Positions 9,401 to 18,000 of a DNA stretch of 64,000 nt are shown piece after piece. Location of the stretch: assembly GCA_900546065.1 (NCBI GenBank), contig URBK01000016.1, positions 1 to 64,000 on the forward strand, written 5' to 3'. Below the pieces are notes generated by a model. The model saw only the letters and a list, made by a program, of their open reading frames with translations, ran no database searches and was not told the origin of the DNA. The translations under genes were made by a program, and so were the position numbers. This stretch comes from an uncultured Alistipes sp. GTDB taxonomy: Bacteria; Bacteroidota; Bacteroidia; Bacteroidales; Rikenellaceae. Position 1 is the first letter of the stretch; each line of letters starts with the position of its first letter.

Positions 9401-9990
9401 AACGGTATCGTCTTGCCATAATAGAACAGTCGGCCGTAATCACCGAAGGGCTGCGTGCGCTGCTGCGCGGCGACAACGATTTCGAGGTTGTCTTCAGCGA
9501 CACAGATCTGCGCAGGCTCGCCGAACGCTTCGGCGTCGTGGAACCCGACATTATGATCATAAATTCTCAAATTGCAGGCGCTTTGTCGCAAAACATCCGG
9601 TCGGCATATCCCGAGATGCAGCATACGGCAATAGCGGCGATAGCCACAACCGTATGCGACGATGAGCTGATGCGTCAGTTCGACGCCATAATCAACATAT
9701 TCGACTCGCAGATGCAGATCGTGCGCAAACTGCACGCCGCCATTGAACAGAATCAGACCAACCCCTACTCCGACAGCCACGATCTGTCGGAGCGTGAGCG
9801 CGACGTATTGATACTCGTAGCCAAAGGACTCTCGAACAAGGAGATCGCCGACCGGCTGAACATATCGATACACACGGTCATGTCCCACCGCAAGAACATA
9901 ACCCACAAGACGGGCATAAAGTCCGTGGCGGGACTTACGGTCTACGCGCTGCTGAACAATCTCGTCGACCAGAACGACATGACGCTCTGA
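9397..9990 (+). CDS. LuxR-type regulator with degenerate receiver
   Basis: 197 residues starting at the ATG that overlaps the hemerythrin stop. Residues 1-120 resemble a response-regulator receiver (RYRLAIIEQSAVITEGLRALL). The acidic pocket is replaced by Glu10-Gln11, and the phospho-acceptor position in IMIINSQ is Asn56, so phosphorylation by a histidine kinase is unlikely. Residues about 130-192 are a good LuxR/NarL HTH (LSERERDVLILVAKGLSNKEIA, then LNISIHTVMSHRKNI). Control through the partner hemerythrin protein is an inference from coupling. The likely targets are nearby iron, redox or metal genes; no site has been proven. Confidence 0.85.
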   Translation: MKRYRLAIIEQSAVITEGLRALLRGDNDFEVVFSDTDLRRLAERFGVVEPDIMIINSQIAGALSQNIRSAYPEMQHTAIAAIATTVCDDELMRQFDAIINIFDSQMQIVRKLHAAIEQNQTNPYSDSHDLSERERDVLILVAKGLSNKEIADRLNISIHTVMSHRKNITHKTGIKSVAGLTVYALLNNLVDQNDMTL

Positions 9991-10018
9991 CGTGACGGTC
10001 GGATATCGGGCCTTGCAT

Positions 10019-10039
10019 GTTTGCAACAGAGTTGCAAAC
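10019..10039. promoter_or_regulatory. Perfect 21-bp palindrome, operator candidate
   Basis: GTTTGCAAC-AGA-GTTGCAAAC: two 9-base arms, exactly complementary, with a 3-base spacer. It lies 10 bases upstream of the -7 element of the cation exporter gene, the position expected of a repressor site. The cognate regulator is unknown. Confidence 0.7.
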
Positions 10040-10048
10040 GGCATGCGC

Positions 10049-10056
10049 TATATTTG
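10049..10056 (+). promoter_or_regulatory. -7 promoter element for the CDF exporter
   Basis: TATATTTG matches TAnnTTTG. A TTTG lies in the palindrome at 10020-10023 but the gap of 25 is long, so expression may need an activator or derepression. The predicted start is near 10063, 46 bases before the ATG. Confidence 0.55.
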
Positions 10057-10108
10057 CACTCAACAGAACAGAAGCGCCGACACCGCAAGGCCGCACGCGC
10101 ACGATATT

Positions 10109-11041
10109 ATGGCACACTTTCACAATTCGACACCAGCACACCACCATCACCACGTCGACCCGACGCACGTGACGAGAGCATTGGTTTGGGGCATAGCACT
10201 AAACCTCATATTCGTCGCCATAGAGCTCGGAGCGGGGCTGTGGCAGAGATCCATGGGTCTGATCTCCGACGCCGGACACAACCTGAGCGACGTAGTGTCG
10301 CTGCTGCTGGCATTGCTGGCCGTGAAGCTATCACAGGCGGCCATGAATGACAAATATACATACGGATACCGCAAGAGCACGATCCTCGTGTCGCTCATAA
10401 ACGCCTGCATACTCATAGCCGCCATAGGGGCTATCGTATGGGAGAGTATCCAGCGTCTGCTCCACCCGCAGCCCGTCAACGGCGGCGTCGTAGCGTGGGT
10501 CGCAGGCATCGGAATCATAGTCAACGCCTTCACCGCATGGCTATTCATGAAGGACAGCAAGGAGGATCTCAATATAAAGGGCGCATATCTGCACATGGTT
10601 GCCGATACGCTCGTGTCGGTAGGAGTACTGATATCGGGCGTAATAATATCCCGTACGGGATGGTACGTCATAGACCCGCTGATAGCCATTACGGTTGCTG
10701 CCGTTATATTTGTCTCGACATGGGGGCTGCTGCGCGCAAGCGTGCGCCTGACTCTCGACGGCGTACCCGATGACATAGATATCGGGCAGGTGCGAAAGGC
10801 CATCACCACGGTCGACGGCGTCAAGGCCATGCACCACCTGCACGTGTGGGCGCTCAGCACAACGGAGAATGCCGTAACCGTACACGTCGTCATCAGCGCC
10901 CAAGCCGACGCGGCACGCGTCAAGTACGGCATAAAACACGCCCTGTCGGAGGTAGGCATCGACCACACCACCATCGAGATCGAAACTGAGGGCGAGACAT
11001 GCTGCGACTATCTATGCCACAGAGAAGCTGCAGGACATTAA
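10109..11041 (+). CDS. Cation diffusion facilitator (Zn2+/metal exporter)
   Basis: 310 residues of CDF family transporter, which exchanges Zn2+ (or Co/Cd) for protons out of the cytoplasm. The start used is MAHFHNS, after the promoter. An early His cluster (HHHHH, about residues 12-16) precedes six membrane segments. The family's HxxxD pairs appear in GLISDAGHNLSDV (segment 2) and YLHMVADTLVSVGV (segment 5). A C-terminal cytoplasmic ferredoxin-like domain (VDGVKAMHHLHVWALS, then VHVVIS) ends with a short Cys/His tail (GETCCDYLCH). It has its own promoter with a palindromic operator. Metal-responsive control is plausible, with zinc the most likely substrate. Confidence 0.93.
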   Translation: MAHFHNSTPAHHHHHVDPTHVTRALVWGIALNLIFVAIELGAGLWQRSMGLISDAGHNLSDVVSLLLALLAVKLSQAAMNDKYTYGYRKSTILVSLINACILIAAIGAIVWESIQRLLHPQPVNGGVVAWVAGIGIIVNAFTAWLFMKDSKEDLNIKGAYLHMVADTLVSVGVLISGVIISRTGWYVIDPLIAITVAAVIFVSTWGLLRASVRLTLDGVPDDIDIGQVRKAITTVDGVKAMHHLHVWALSTTENAVTVHVVISAQADAARVKYGIKHALSEVGIDHTTIEIETEGETCCDYLCHREAAGH

Positions 11042-11066
11042 TAATGTGCATACCTGTACGCCTGAC

Positions 11067-11146
11067 GGAATAATTCCAAGGCTGTGAAGATGTCTCCGTG
11101 GATATCACCATAGAGACGCCTTCGAAGTGCGCGGAGTGGAAATTCC
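11067..11146. repeat. Pair of short inverted repeats upstream of the met promoter
   Basis: GGAATAATTCC (11067-11077) and GGAAATTCC (11138-11146) are each palindromic and share the GGAA/TTCC halves, about 70 bases apart, between the exporter gene and the met promoter. They could be paired regulator sites or part of a terminator for the exporter; I cannot tell which. Confidence 0.35.
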
Positions 11147-11179
11147 GACGTGAAGTTTCGCTTTATTAAAAAAAATAGT

Positions 11180-11187
11180 TATATTTG
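11180..11187 (+). promoter_or_regulatory. Promoter of the met operon leader
   Basis: TATATTTG matches TAnnTTTG. A weak -33 (TTTC, 11156-11159) is 20 bases upstream. The predicted transcript start near 11194 lies 15 bases before a leader-peptide ATG and 200 bases before metY. Confidence 0.65.
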
Positions 11188-11208
11188 CGAAACGATAAAG
11201 CATTGCAC

Positions 11209-11292
11209 ATGACCGAACACCTCGAAAATATCTCGTCTTTCATATTCGGTATGCGCCGCATGTCACGGCGTTCAATGCGAATGTGCCGTTAG
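11209..11292 (+). CDS. Candidate methionine-rich leader peptide
   Basis: A 27-codon frame (ATG at 11209, TAG at 11290-11292) in the long 5' leader of metY-metX-hom. After a neutral N-terminal half it encodes Met at residues 15, 18, 23 and 25 and Cys at 26, next to the stop, with Arg/Ser between. Four internal Met codons in 11 residues, just before the stop and just upstream of a run of hairpins, is the arrangement of a transcription-attenuation peptide. Stalling at Met codons when charged tRNA-Met is low would change folding downstream. It is too short for ordinary gene callers. The his leader in the same window supports this mode of control. Confidence 0.6.
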   Translation: MTEHLENISSFIFGMRRMSRRSMRMCR

Positions 11293-11368
11293 GCACTCTA
11301 TCCCGTACGGGCGGCTACGCACCGCCGCATGTTGGTGACATGCAACAAATCAGCAAAACATATTTTTT
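11283..11368 (+). promoter_or_regulatory. Met operon leader hairpins (putative attenuator)
   Basis: Consecutive and partly exclusive stems follow the leader peptide: GTGCC/GGCAC (11283-11287 with 11292-11296, enclosing the peptide stop), CCCG/CGGG (11302-11311), GGCGG/CCGCC (11310-11326, competing for the same Gs), and GCATGT/ACATGC (11327-11332 with 11338-11343), which competes with TGTTG/CAACA. A run of six T lies at 11363-11368, about 20 bases past the last stem, so it is not a canonical terminator. No SAM-I or SAM-II riboswitch core was recognised. Confidence 0.5.
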
Positions 11369-11394
11369 CACGTCAAATTTCATATCGATATATT

Positions 11395-12678
11395 ATGTCC
11401 GATAACAAACTTCGTTTCGAGACCCTCCAGATACACGGAGGCTATCATGTCGACCAGACCGGTTCGCGCGGCATAGCCATCTACCCCACGGCCGCATATC
11501 ACTTCAAGAGCTGCGACCACGCGGCACGCCTTTTCGAGCTGAGCGAGGGCGGCAACATCTACACCCGACTCCAGAACCCCACAACCTCGGCATACGAGGA
11601 GCGTGTGGCGGCACTATACGGTGCCGTCGGGGCACTCGGCGTATCGTCGGGAATGTCGGCCATACTCATCACAGTAACGGCTCTGGCCGAGGAGGGTGAC
11701 AACATCGTCGCCTCGCCTTTCCTCTACGGCGGCACCTACAACCAGTTCCGCATATCGCTGCGCAAGCTGGGCATCGACTGCCGCATCGCCCCGAACGAGT
11801 CACCCGAAGCGTTCGAAGCCCTGATAGACGACCGCACCAAAATGATATATGCCGAGAGCATGGGCAACCCCACGTGTGACGTGCCCGACCTTGAGGCTCT
11901 CGGCGCTCTGGCCAAACGCCGTGACGTGCCTTTGGTCATCGACAACACATTCGGAGCCGCAGGCTTCCTCTGCAACCCCTTCGACTGGGGCGCCAATATA
12001 GTCGTCGACTCGGCCACCAAGTGGATCAACGGCCACGGCACCGCCATGGGCGGCATCATAGTCGACGGCGGCAACTACAACTGGGGCAACGGCAAGTTCC
12101 CCCAGATAGACGGTCCCTCGGAAGGTTATCACGGCCTGAACATGTACAAGACATTCGGCAATGCGGCCTTCATCGTCAAGTGCCGCGTGGACGGTCTGCG
12201 CGACTTCGGCTGCTGCCCCTCGCCATTCGATGCCTACCTCATGCTCATAGGTCTGGAGACACTCTCGCTGCGTGTGAAACATCAGGTCGAGTCGGCCCGC
12301 AAACTGGCCGAATACTGCAGCCGCCACCCGCAGGTCGAGCGCGTAAGCTACATCGGATTCGAGTCGCACCCGAGCTACGCCAACGCACGGAAATACTACC
12401 GTTACGGAGCCTCGAGCATCTTCACAATCGAACTCAAGGGTTCGCTCGACTCGACCGTACGTTTTGTCGAGGCGCTCAAGCTGGCAGCCAACATGACCAT
12501 GATCGGCGATTCGATCACGGTAGTGACACACCCCGCATCGACAACCCACAAACAGCTGAGCGAGGCCGACCTCAAGGCTGCAGGCATCACCCCGACGCTG
12601 CTGCGCATATCGCTCGGGCTGGAGAATGTCGACGACATAATCGACGATTTCGAACAGGCATTCGCTAAGGCTCGATAG
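11395..12678 (+). CDS. metY: O-acetylhomoserine sulfhydrylase
   Basis: 427-residue PLP enzyme of the Cys/Met metabolism family that makes homocysteine (or methionine, from methanethiol) from O-acetylhomoserine and sulfide. It begins SDNKLRFETLQIHGGY, the MetY-type N-terminus. The PLP lysine is in VDSATKWINGHG (about Lys209), with YAESMGNPTCDVPD and VIDNTFGA upstream. The start is the ATG at 11395, after an A/T-rich leader with hairpins. metX follows after two bases and supplies the substrate, and hom supplies homoserine, so the three genes form one pathway from aspartate semialdehyde. Confidence 0.96.
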   Translation: MSDNKLRFETLQIHGGYHVDQTGSRGIAIYPTAAYHFKSCDHAARLFELSEGGNIYTRLQNPTTSAYEERVAALYGAVGALGVSSGMSAILITVTALAEEGDNIVASPFLYGGTYNQFRISLRKLGIDCRIAPNESPEAFEALIDDRTKMIYAESMGNPTCDVPDLEALGALAKRRDVPLVIDNTFGAAGFLCNPFDWGANIVVDSATKWINGHGTAMGGIIVDGGNYNWGNGKFPQIDGPSEGYHGLNMYKTFGNAAFIVKCRVDGLRDFGCCPSPFDAYLMLIGLETLSLRVKHQVESARKLAEYCSRHPQVERVSYIGFESHPSYANARKYYRYGASSIFTIELKGSLDSTVRFVEALKLAANMTMIGDSITVVTHPASTTHKQLSEADLKAAGITPTLLRISLGLENVDDIIDDFEQAFAKAR

Positions 12679-12680
12679 CC

Positions 12681-13700
12681 ATGACGCGTTACTACACATA
12701 CGACCGCCCATTCACGCTCGAGAGCGGAGAGACGCTGCCGTCGGTGACCATCGCATACGACACCTACGGAGAGATGAACTCTACGCGCAGCAATGTGATA
12801 TGGGTATGCCACGCCCTGACGGCCAACTCCGACGTGGCCGACTGGTGGCCGCATACGGTCGAGCGCGGCAAGTTCCTTGATCCGGACCGTTACTTTACCG
12901 TCTGCGCCAATTTCCTCGGCTCGCACTACGGCACCACTGGCCCGCTGAGCATAAATCCGGCTACTGGCGAACCGTGGTACGGCGATTTTCCGAAGATAAC
13001 CGTGCGCGACATGGTGCGCTGCCACATGCTGTTGGCCGAGCACCTCGGCTTAGAACACGTCGAGTTGCTCATCGGCAGTTCGATCGGCGGCTTCCAATGT
13101 CTCGAGTGGTGCGTCATGCAGCCCGACTTTGCCCGCCGTGCCGCCTTCATAGCCACTACGCCGCGAACCAAACCGTGGGCCTCGGCCTTCAACGAGTCGC
13201 AGCGCATGGCCATCGAGTGCGACCCGACATTCGGACAGAGGTCGCCGGAAGCGGGTCTTGACGGCATGGCCGTAGCACGCAGCATAGCCCTCATAAGCTA
13301 CCGCGGCGGCAAGGCCTACGACAAGACTCAGGAGGATGCCAACCCGGACGAGGCGTCGTTCGACCGCCGCGTGCTCTCTTATCAGCGATATCAGGGCGAA
13401 AAACTCCGCCGCAGATTCAACGCCTACTCCTACTACCGTCTCTCGCAGGCGGTCGATTCACACAATCTGGGACGCGGGCGCGGCCATACGGAGGATGTGC
13501 TGAAGGGCATACGTGCCTGCTCGCTCGTAGTGGCCATCAGCTCCGACATACTCTTCCCGCCATCGGACCACGATATTCTCGTGCAAAACATACCCGATGT
13601 CGAGTACCACATAATAGACTCGGACTTCGGGCACGACGGATTTCTGGTCGAGCACCAGAAGCTCAACGACATCATAACGAAATTCATGAACCGCAAATAG
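12681..13700 (+). CDS. metX: Homoserine O-acetyltransferase
   Basis: 339-residue alpha/beta-hydrolase that acetylates homoserine with acetyl-CoA. The catalytic Ser is in LIGSSIGGFQCLEW (about residue 133). The Asp lies in AISSDILFPP and the His in DFGHDGFLVE, completing the triad. HALTAN and GTTGPLSINP are typical MetX motifs. It sits two bases after metY and 16 bases before hom and is presumably co-transcribed from the same attenuated promoter. Confidence 0.96.
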   Translation: MTRYYTYDRPFTLESGETLPSVTIAYDTYGEMNSTRSNVIWVCHALTANSDVADWWPHTVERGKFLDPDRYFTVCANFLGSHYGTTGPLSINPATGEPWYGDFPKITVRDMVRCHMLLAEHLGLEHVELLIGSSIGGFQCLEWCVMQPDFARRAAFIATTPRTKPWASAFNESQRMAIECDPTFGQRSPEAGLDGMAVARSIALISYRGGKAYDKTQEDANPDEASFDRRVLSYQRYQGEKLRRRFNAYSYYRLSQAVDSHNLGRGRGHTEDVLKGIRACSLVVAISSDILFPPSDHDILVQNIPDVEYHIIDSDFGHDGFLVEHQKLNDIITKFMNRK

Positions 13701-13716
13701 GAAAACAGACTACACC

Positions 13717-14907
13717 ATGAACGGTAAAAAACTCAACATCGGACTCTTCGGTTTCGGAACCGTGGGCCGCGGTCTCTATGACGTTTTGCAGCGCATAGGC
13801 ACCAAAAACGTCGAGATAAAACGCATCTGCGTACGCGACATCAGCAAGCCTCGCGCCGTCGAGGCCGACTTCACGGACAAGGCCGACGACATATTCAACG
13901 ACCCGGATATAAACTTCATCGTCGAACTCATCGACGACGCCGAGGCCGCCTACACCATCGTCAAGCGCGCCCTGCAATCGCGTCTGCCCGTCGTCTCGGG
14001 CAACAAGAAGATGCTCGCATACCACATCGAGGAACTCATAGCACTGCAGTCGCAATACAACGTGGCGCTGTTATACGACGCCTCGGCCTGCGGCAGCATC
14101 CCCGTCATACGCAACCTCGAGGAGTATTACGACAACGACCTGCTCACCTCGGTGAAGGGTATCCTGAACGGTTCGTCGAACTTCATCCTCTCGAAGATCT
14201 TCAACGAGAAGATGTCCTATGCCGATGCCCTCAAGCTGGCACAGGATCTCGGCTTTGCCGAGAGCAACCCCACGCTCGACATCGACGGCTGGGACTCGCT
14301 TTTCAAGCTAATCATCATCACCGTACACGCCTTCGGACTATACGTTGCACCCGAGAAGATCTTTACATACGGCATCTCGAACATGAACGACGACGACATA
14401 CGCTTCGCCAACGAGAAGGAGCGACGTTTCAAGCTGGTGGCCCACGTCGAGAAGATCGTCGGCAACCGCCTCATCATGTGCGTAATGCCGCAGCTCATCT
14501 CGCGCAACAAATACATATACAGTGTCGAGGACGAGTTCAACGGTGTGGTTATCAAGGGCCTCTTCTACGACAAGCAGTTCATGTTCGGCCGCGGCGCCGG
14601 CGGCTATCCCACAGGTTCGGCCGTGCTGAGCGACATCACCGCATGCCTCTATGACTACAAGTACGAATACAAGAAACGCAACGACTCGCAGCTGCCGGAG
14701 TTCACAAACGACCACTACTTCCGTGTCTACTACCGATATGCGAACGATAGTGATCTGGCCCTCATCCCGTTCGAATCGATAAGCGAGAAATATTCGTCAG
14801 ATAGTTACAAATATGTTGTGGGACGCGCATCGCTCGACGCCCTGCATGACGTGCAGGAGCAGTTGCGCCGCCGCAATGTCTTCATCGCGGCGTACCCCAA
14901 CGACTGA
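13717..14907 (+). CDS. hom: Homoserine dehydrogenase
   Basis: 396 residues; reduces aspartate semialdehyde to homoserine with NAD(P)H. The Rossmann motif GLFGFGTVGRGL is at residues 9-20. SGNKKMLA and the catalytic-domain stretch YDASACGSIPVI, LNGSSNFILSKIF and GFAESNPTLDIDGWDS are all present. The C-terminal 80 residues look like a short, poorly conserved ACT-like region, so threonine feedback may be weak or altered. It is the last gene of the met operon. No terminator specific to the plus strand was found before the converging GH31 gene. Confidence 0.95.
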   Translation: MNGKKLNIGLFGFGTVGRGLYDVLQRIGTKNVEIKRICVRDISKPRAVEADFTDKADDIFNDPDINFIVELIDDAEAAYTIVKRALQSRLPVVSGNKKMLAYHIEELIALQSQYNVALLYDASACGSIPVIRNLEEYYDNDLLTSVKGILNGSSNFILSKIFNEKMSYADALKLAQDLGFAESNPTLDIDGWDSLFKLIIITVHAFGLYVAPEKIFTYGISNMNDDDIRFANEKERRFKLVAHVEKIVGNRLIMCVMPQLISRNKYIYSVEDEFNGVVIKGLFYDKQFMFGRGAGGYPTGSAVLSDITACLYDYKYEYKKRNDSQLPEFTNDHYFRVYYRYANDSDLALIPFESISEKYSSDSYKYVVGRASLDALHDVQEQLRRRNVFIAAYPND

Positions 14908-15014
14908 CGCACATATTCGGAACTGCATACTGCGGCGGCAGGAAACATGTAATGTCCCGCCGCCTTTATTTCATTCGGCCCGCATGACGGACATCATATT
15001 CGGCATACTGTAAC

Positions 15015-15047
15015 AAAAAACCTCCCGACGAGTCAAGTCGTCGGGAG
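15015..15047 (-). terminator. Intrinsic terminator of the GH31 gene
   Basis: 10-bp perfect stem CTCCCGACGA / TCGTCGGGAG (15022-15031, 15038-15047), loop GTCAAG. On the minus strand it is followed by TTTTTT (15015-15020). Confidence 0.85.
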
Positions 15048-15070
15048 ATTCCATAATCTCGGATCAGCTA

Positions 15071-18000
15071 TCAGAATGTAACCCGATTCAGGTTCTTGTC
15101 AACCAACACACCGTTTCGTGCCTTCAGATCGAACTGCACGTCACCCTTGGCCTTGAGGCGTATTACGAACAATTCGACATCACCCTCGACAGCTGGCTTG
15201 TCGCCCACGTTCACGAATGTGGGATACAGGACCTTCTCCCCGTCCGTATGCAGACGGTCGTTTGTAAGGTTCTCCATGCCCTTAACCGCTACGGTCTCGA
15301 TACCCACGAAGTCGTACGACTGCTGGTCGTAAGGCAGAGCGAAGCTCAACGCATTGACCGCCTTCATGCCACGGCCGCTCACGCGGACCTCGACCTCGTC
15401 TCCGGCCTTGAAACTCCTGCCATTGGCCGAAAGTGTAACCTCTCCCGCAACGTGCTCCTCGTCCGAAGGCTGCACACCGCCATCGAGCTGTGTCGCCGCA
15501 ACCGATATGTCGTAGGCGTCAATCAGATTATTACCGTCGATATCGCCGCGGCTTATGTAACCCTCGAAGTCCGAATCACCCAGACGCAGACCCGTATAGT
15601 TCATATACGACGTAAGGTCGTTGCCATCCACCTTGCCGTCGTTGTTCACGTCGCCCTGAATATAGCTCTCCGATCCCGGAACACGGAACACATATATCTC
15701 ACGCCCCGAGCCGTAATCACCTACGGCCTTCGTTACACGGATACGGACGTAACGTGCCGCAGGATGTCCGTCAAATGTGAAGGATTTGGTTTCGGCATCG
15801 CGCTTCCACGAGAAGCCGCCGGCCTCGGTCCACGTGTTGCGGTCCATACTGTATGCTACGCTTCCCTCCAGAATGGTACCGTTGCCCGAATCCATACGCG
15901 GCAGGTAATCGAAGCGGTCGAGCGTGTTGACCGTATGCAGGTCGATCGTCAACTCGAAGGGCACGGCCTTGGTATTGTAGAGCGTATGCCATACGTCGCC
16001 CGCCTCTACGAAATCGAAGAGCCGGTTTATACCCGCACCGCCCTGCGCCGCAGCCGAAGAAGTTCCAGTAATGCCCGTGATGGCGAACTCCAGAGGGTTG
16101 GCCTTCGTGCGAAGCGTCTGCTCGCCCCAATCCGAGACACCGTCGGCATTCACGGCGCGCACGCGGAACGTATAATCGGTCTCGGCCTCAAGGTCGACAA
16201 AGAGAAGCTCGGTAGAGCGCACCGTAGAATAAAGCATGCTGTCAAACTCGATCTCGTAATAGTCGGCATTGTCGACGGCCGTCCATACGGGCGTTACGGC
16301 ATAAGCCTCGATATTATCGTCGGGAGTCGTAAGGGCAGGCGTCTGCAGTGCGCCGTGCCGCGTAAGCATGCGATCCTCCGGCGCGAACACGAAACCGTCA
16401 ACCACAACCCGCTGCTCGGATGACGTCACATCCGCAGCCGCCAGCCTGACATGCAGCACGGGGTTCTTCACCACCTTCACATCGGCAAACTCGCTGCCCG
16501 CCGTAGCGAAGCGGTTCATATCCGGAGCAGGCTCGTAATACCACGCATTATCTGCAGCGGCAAACTCCTCAACAGAGGCTGCCTTCCGAAGTTTCACGCG
16601 GCGGCCGTCAACGTATGCCTTCACGCCGTCGGGTTCGGCCGTGACGTTTATGCGCAGCTCGGTGCGCTTCATGCGCTCGAATCCGGCGAAGTCGCCATCC
16701 GAAGGATGTATCGTCACCGTAACACGATCACCCACAGCCTCGGACTCGATGCTCGTCGTGGCAAACTCGCCGCGGCGGTATGCCTCCGTAGTGCCGTCGT
16801 CGTCATACTCAGTAAACGAGGTGTGCCCCGAAGGATATATCTCGTATATGCGCAGCGTACGGTCGATCTGCGAGACGTTGTTGTTGGGATTGGTCATTGG
16901 TATCACCGCACCGTTGCGCACAAACAGGGGCAGCTTCCACAATGGTGCCTCGTAGTTGTTTATTACGCGACCGCCCTCGTACATTTCACCCGAGAAGTAG
17001 TCGATCCACTCGCCTTCGGGCAGGTAGATGCCGTCGCGGATATCATTACCCTCGTCGTCGGCCGCCGTCTGTTGATATACGGGCGCCACGAGGAACCACG
17101 GGCCATACATGTATTGGTAACGCGTAGCCGTACCGAGCGTATAGACGTTAGGCCACTCGAGCATCATGGCCCGAATCATCGGCATGCCGTCCACAGCCTC
17201 ATGGGCTATCGAATAGGCATAGGGCATGATCTCAGACTTGAGTTTCAGATACCAGCGATTGATCGAGGTGGCAGGCTCGCCCAGAGCATGGGGATACTTT
17301 TCGTTCGAGCCCCACCCGTCCATGTTAAGCTCCATCGGCGAGAAGGTCTTCCACTGGAAGTCTCGCGTATTGACCGCAAGGTTGCGGCCTCCGAAGATGC
17401 CATCCATGTCGGAAGTGATGTTGGGCTGGCCGGAAAGACCCGAACCGATATATGTCGGGATGTGGAAACGTATGTACTCCCACTCGCCGCCCGTCTGGTC
17501 TCCTGTCCACACACCGGCATAACGCTGCGTGCCGGCCCACCCGTCGAGCGAGATGATGAAGGGACGGGCATCACCGCCATAGTACGGCATGATCTGCGCA
17601 ACGTCGGCTATGCCGTTCAATCCAAACGAATATCCGGCACCGACCCATGCCACGTCGGTCTTAAGCACACGTACACCCGCATCACGCACCTCCTTGACGA
17701 TGTCGCGCTGCAACAGGGCGCTCACCTCGGGTTTCGGATGCAGGTCCGACTGCGTCCAGAGACCGATCTCGACACCCTTCCCGCGGGCATAATCGCCCAG
17801 AGACTTCAAGTTGCGGATATTGCCGTCGAGGGTCTCCTCCTGTCCGTATCCCGCACCGTAACCGTCGTTGGGAAGCAACCATCCGAGAGGCATGTCGTAA
17901 GCCGCATAACGGTCGATCACCGCACGCGCCGAGAACTGATAGTTGTCCTTCTCGCCGTTGAGCGACTCCTTCACGCCGCCGTTGTCGCGCTGGCTCTCCT

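Noticed and set aside
11195..11394. SAM riboswitch in the met leader
   Set aside because: I looked for SAM-I and SAM-II core sequences and did not see them; the Met-peptide and hairpin layout fits attenuation better.
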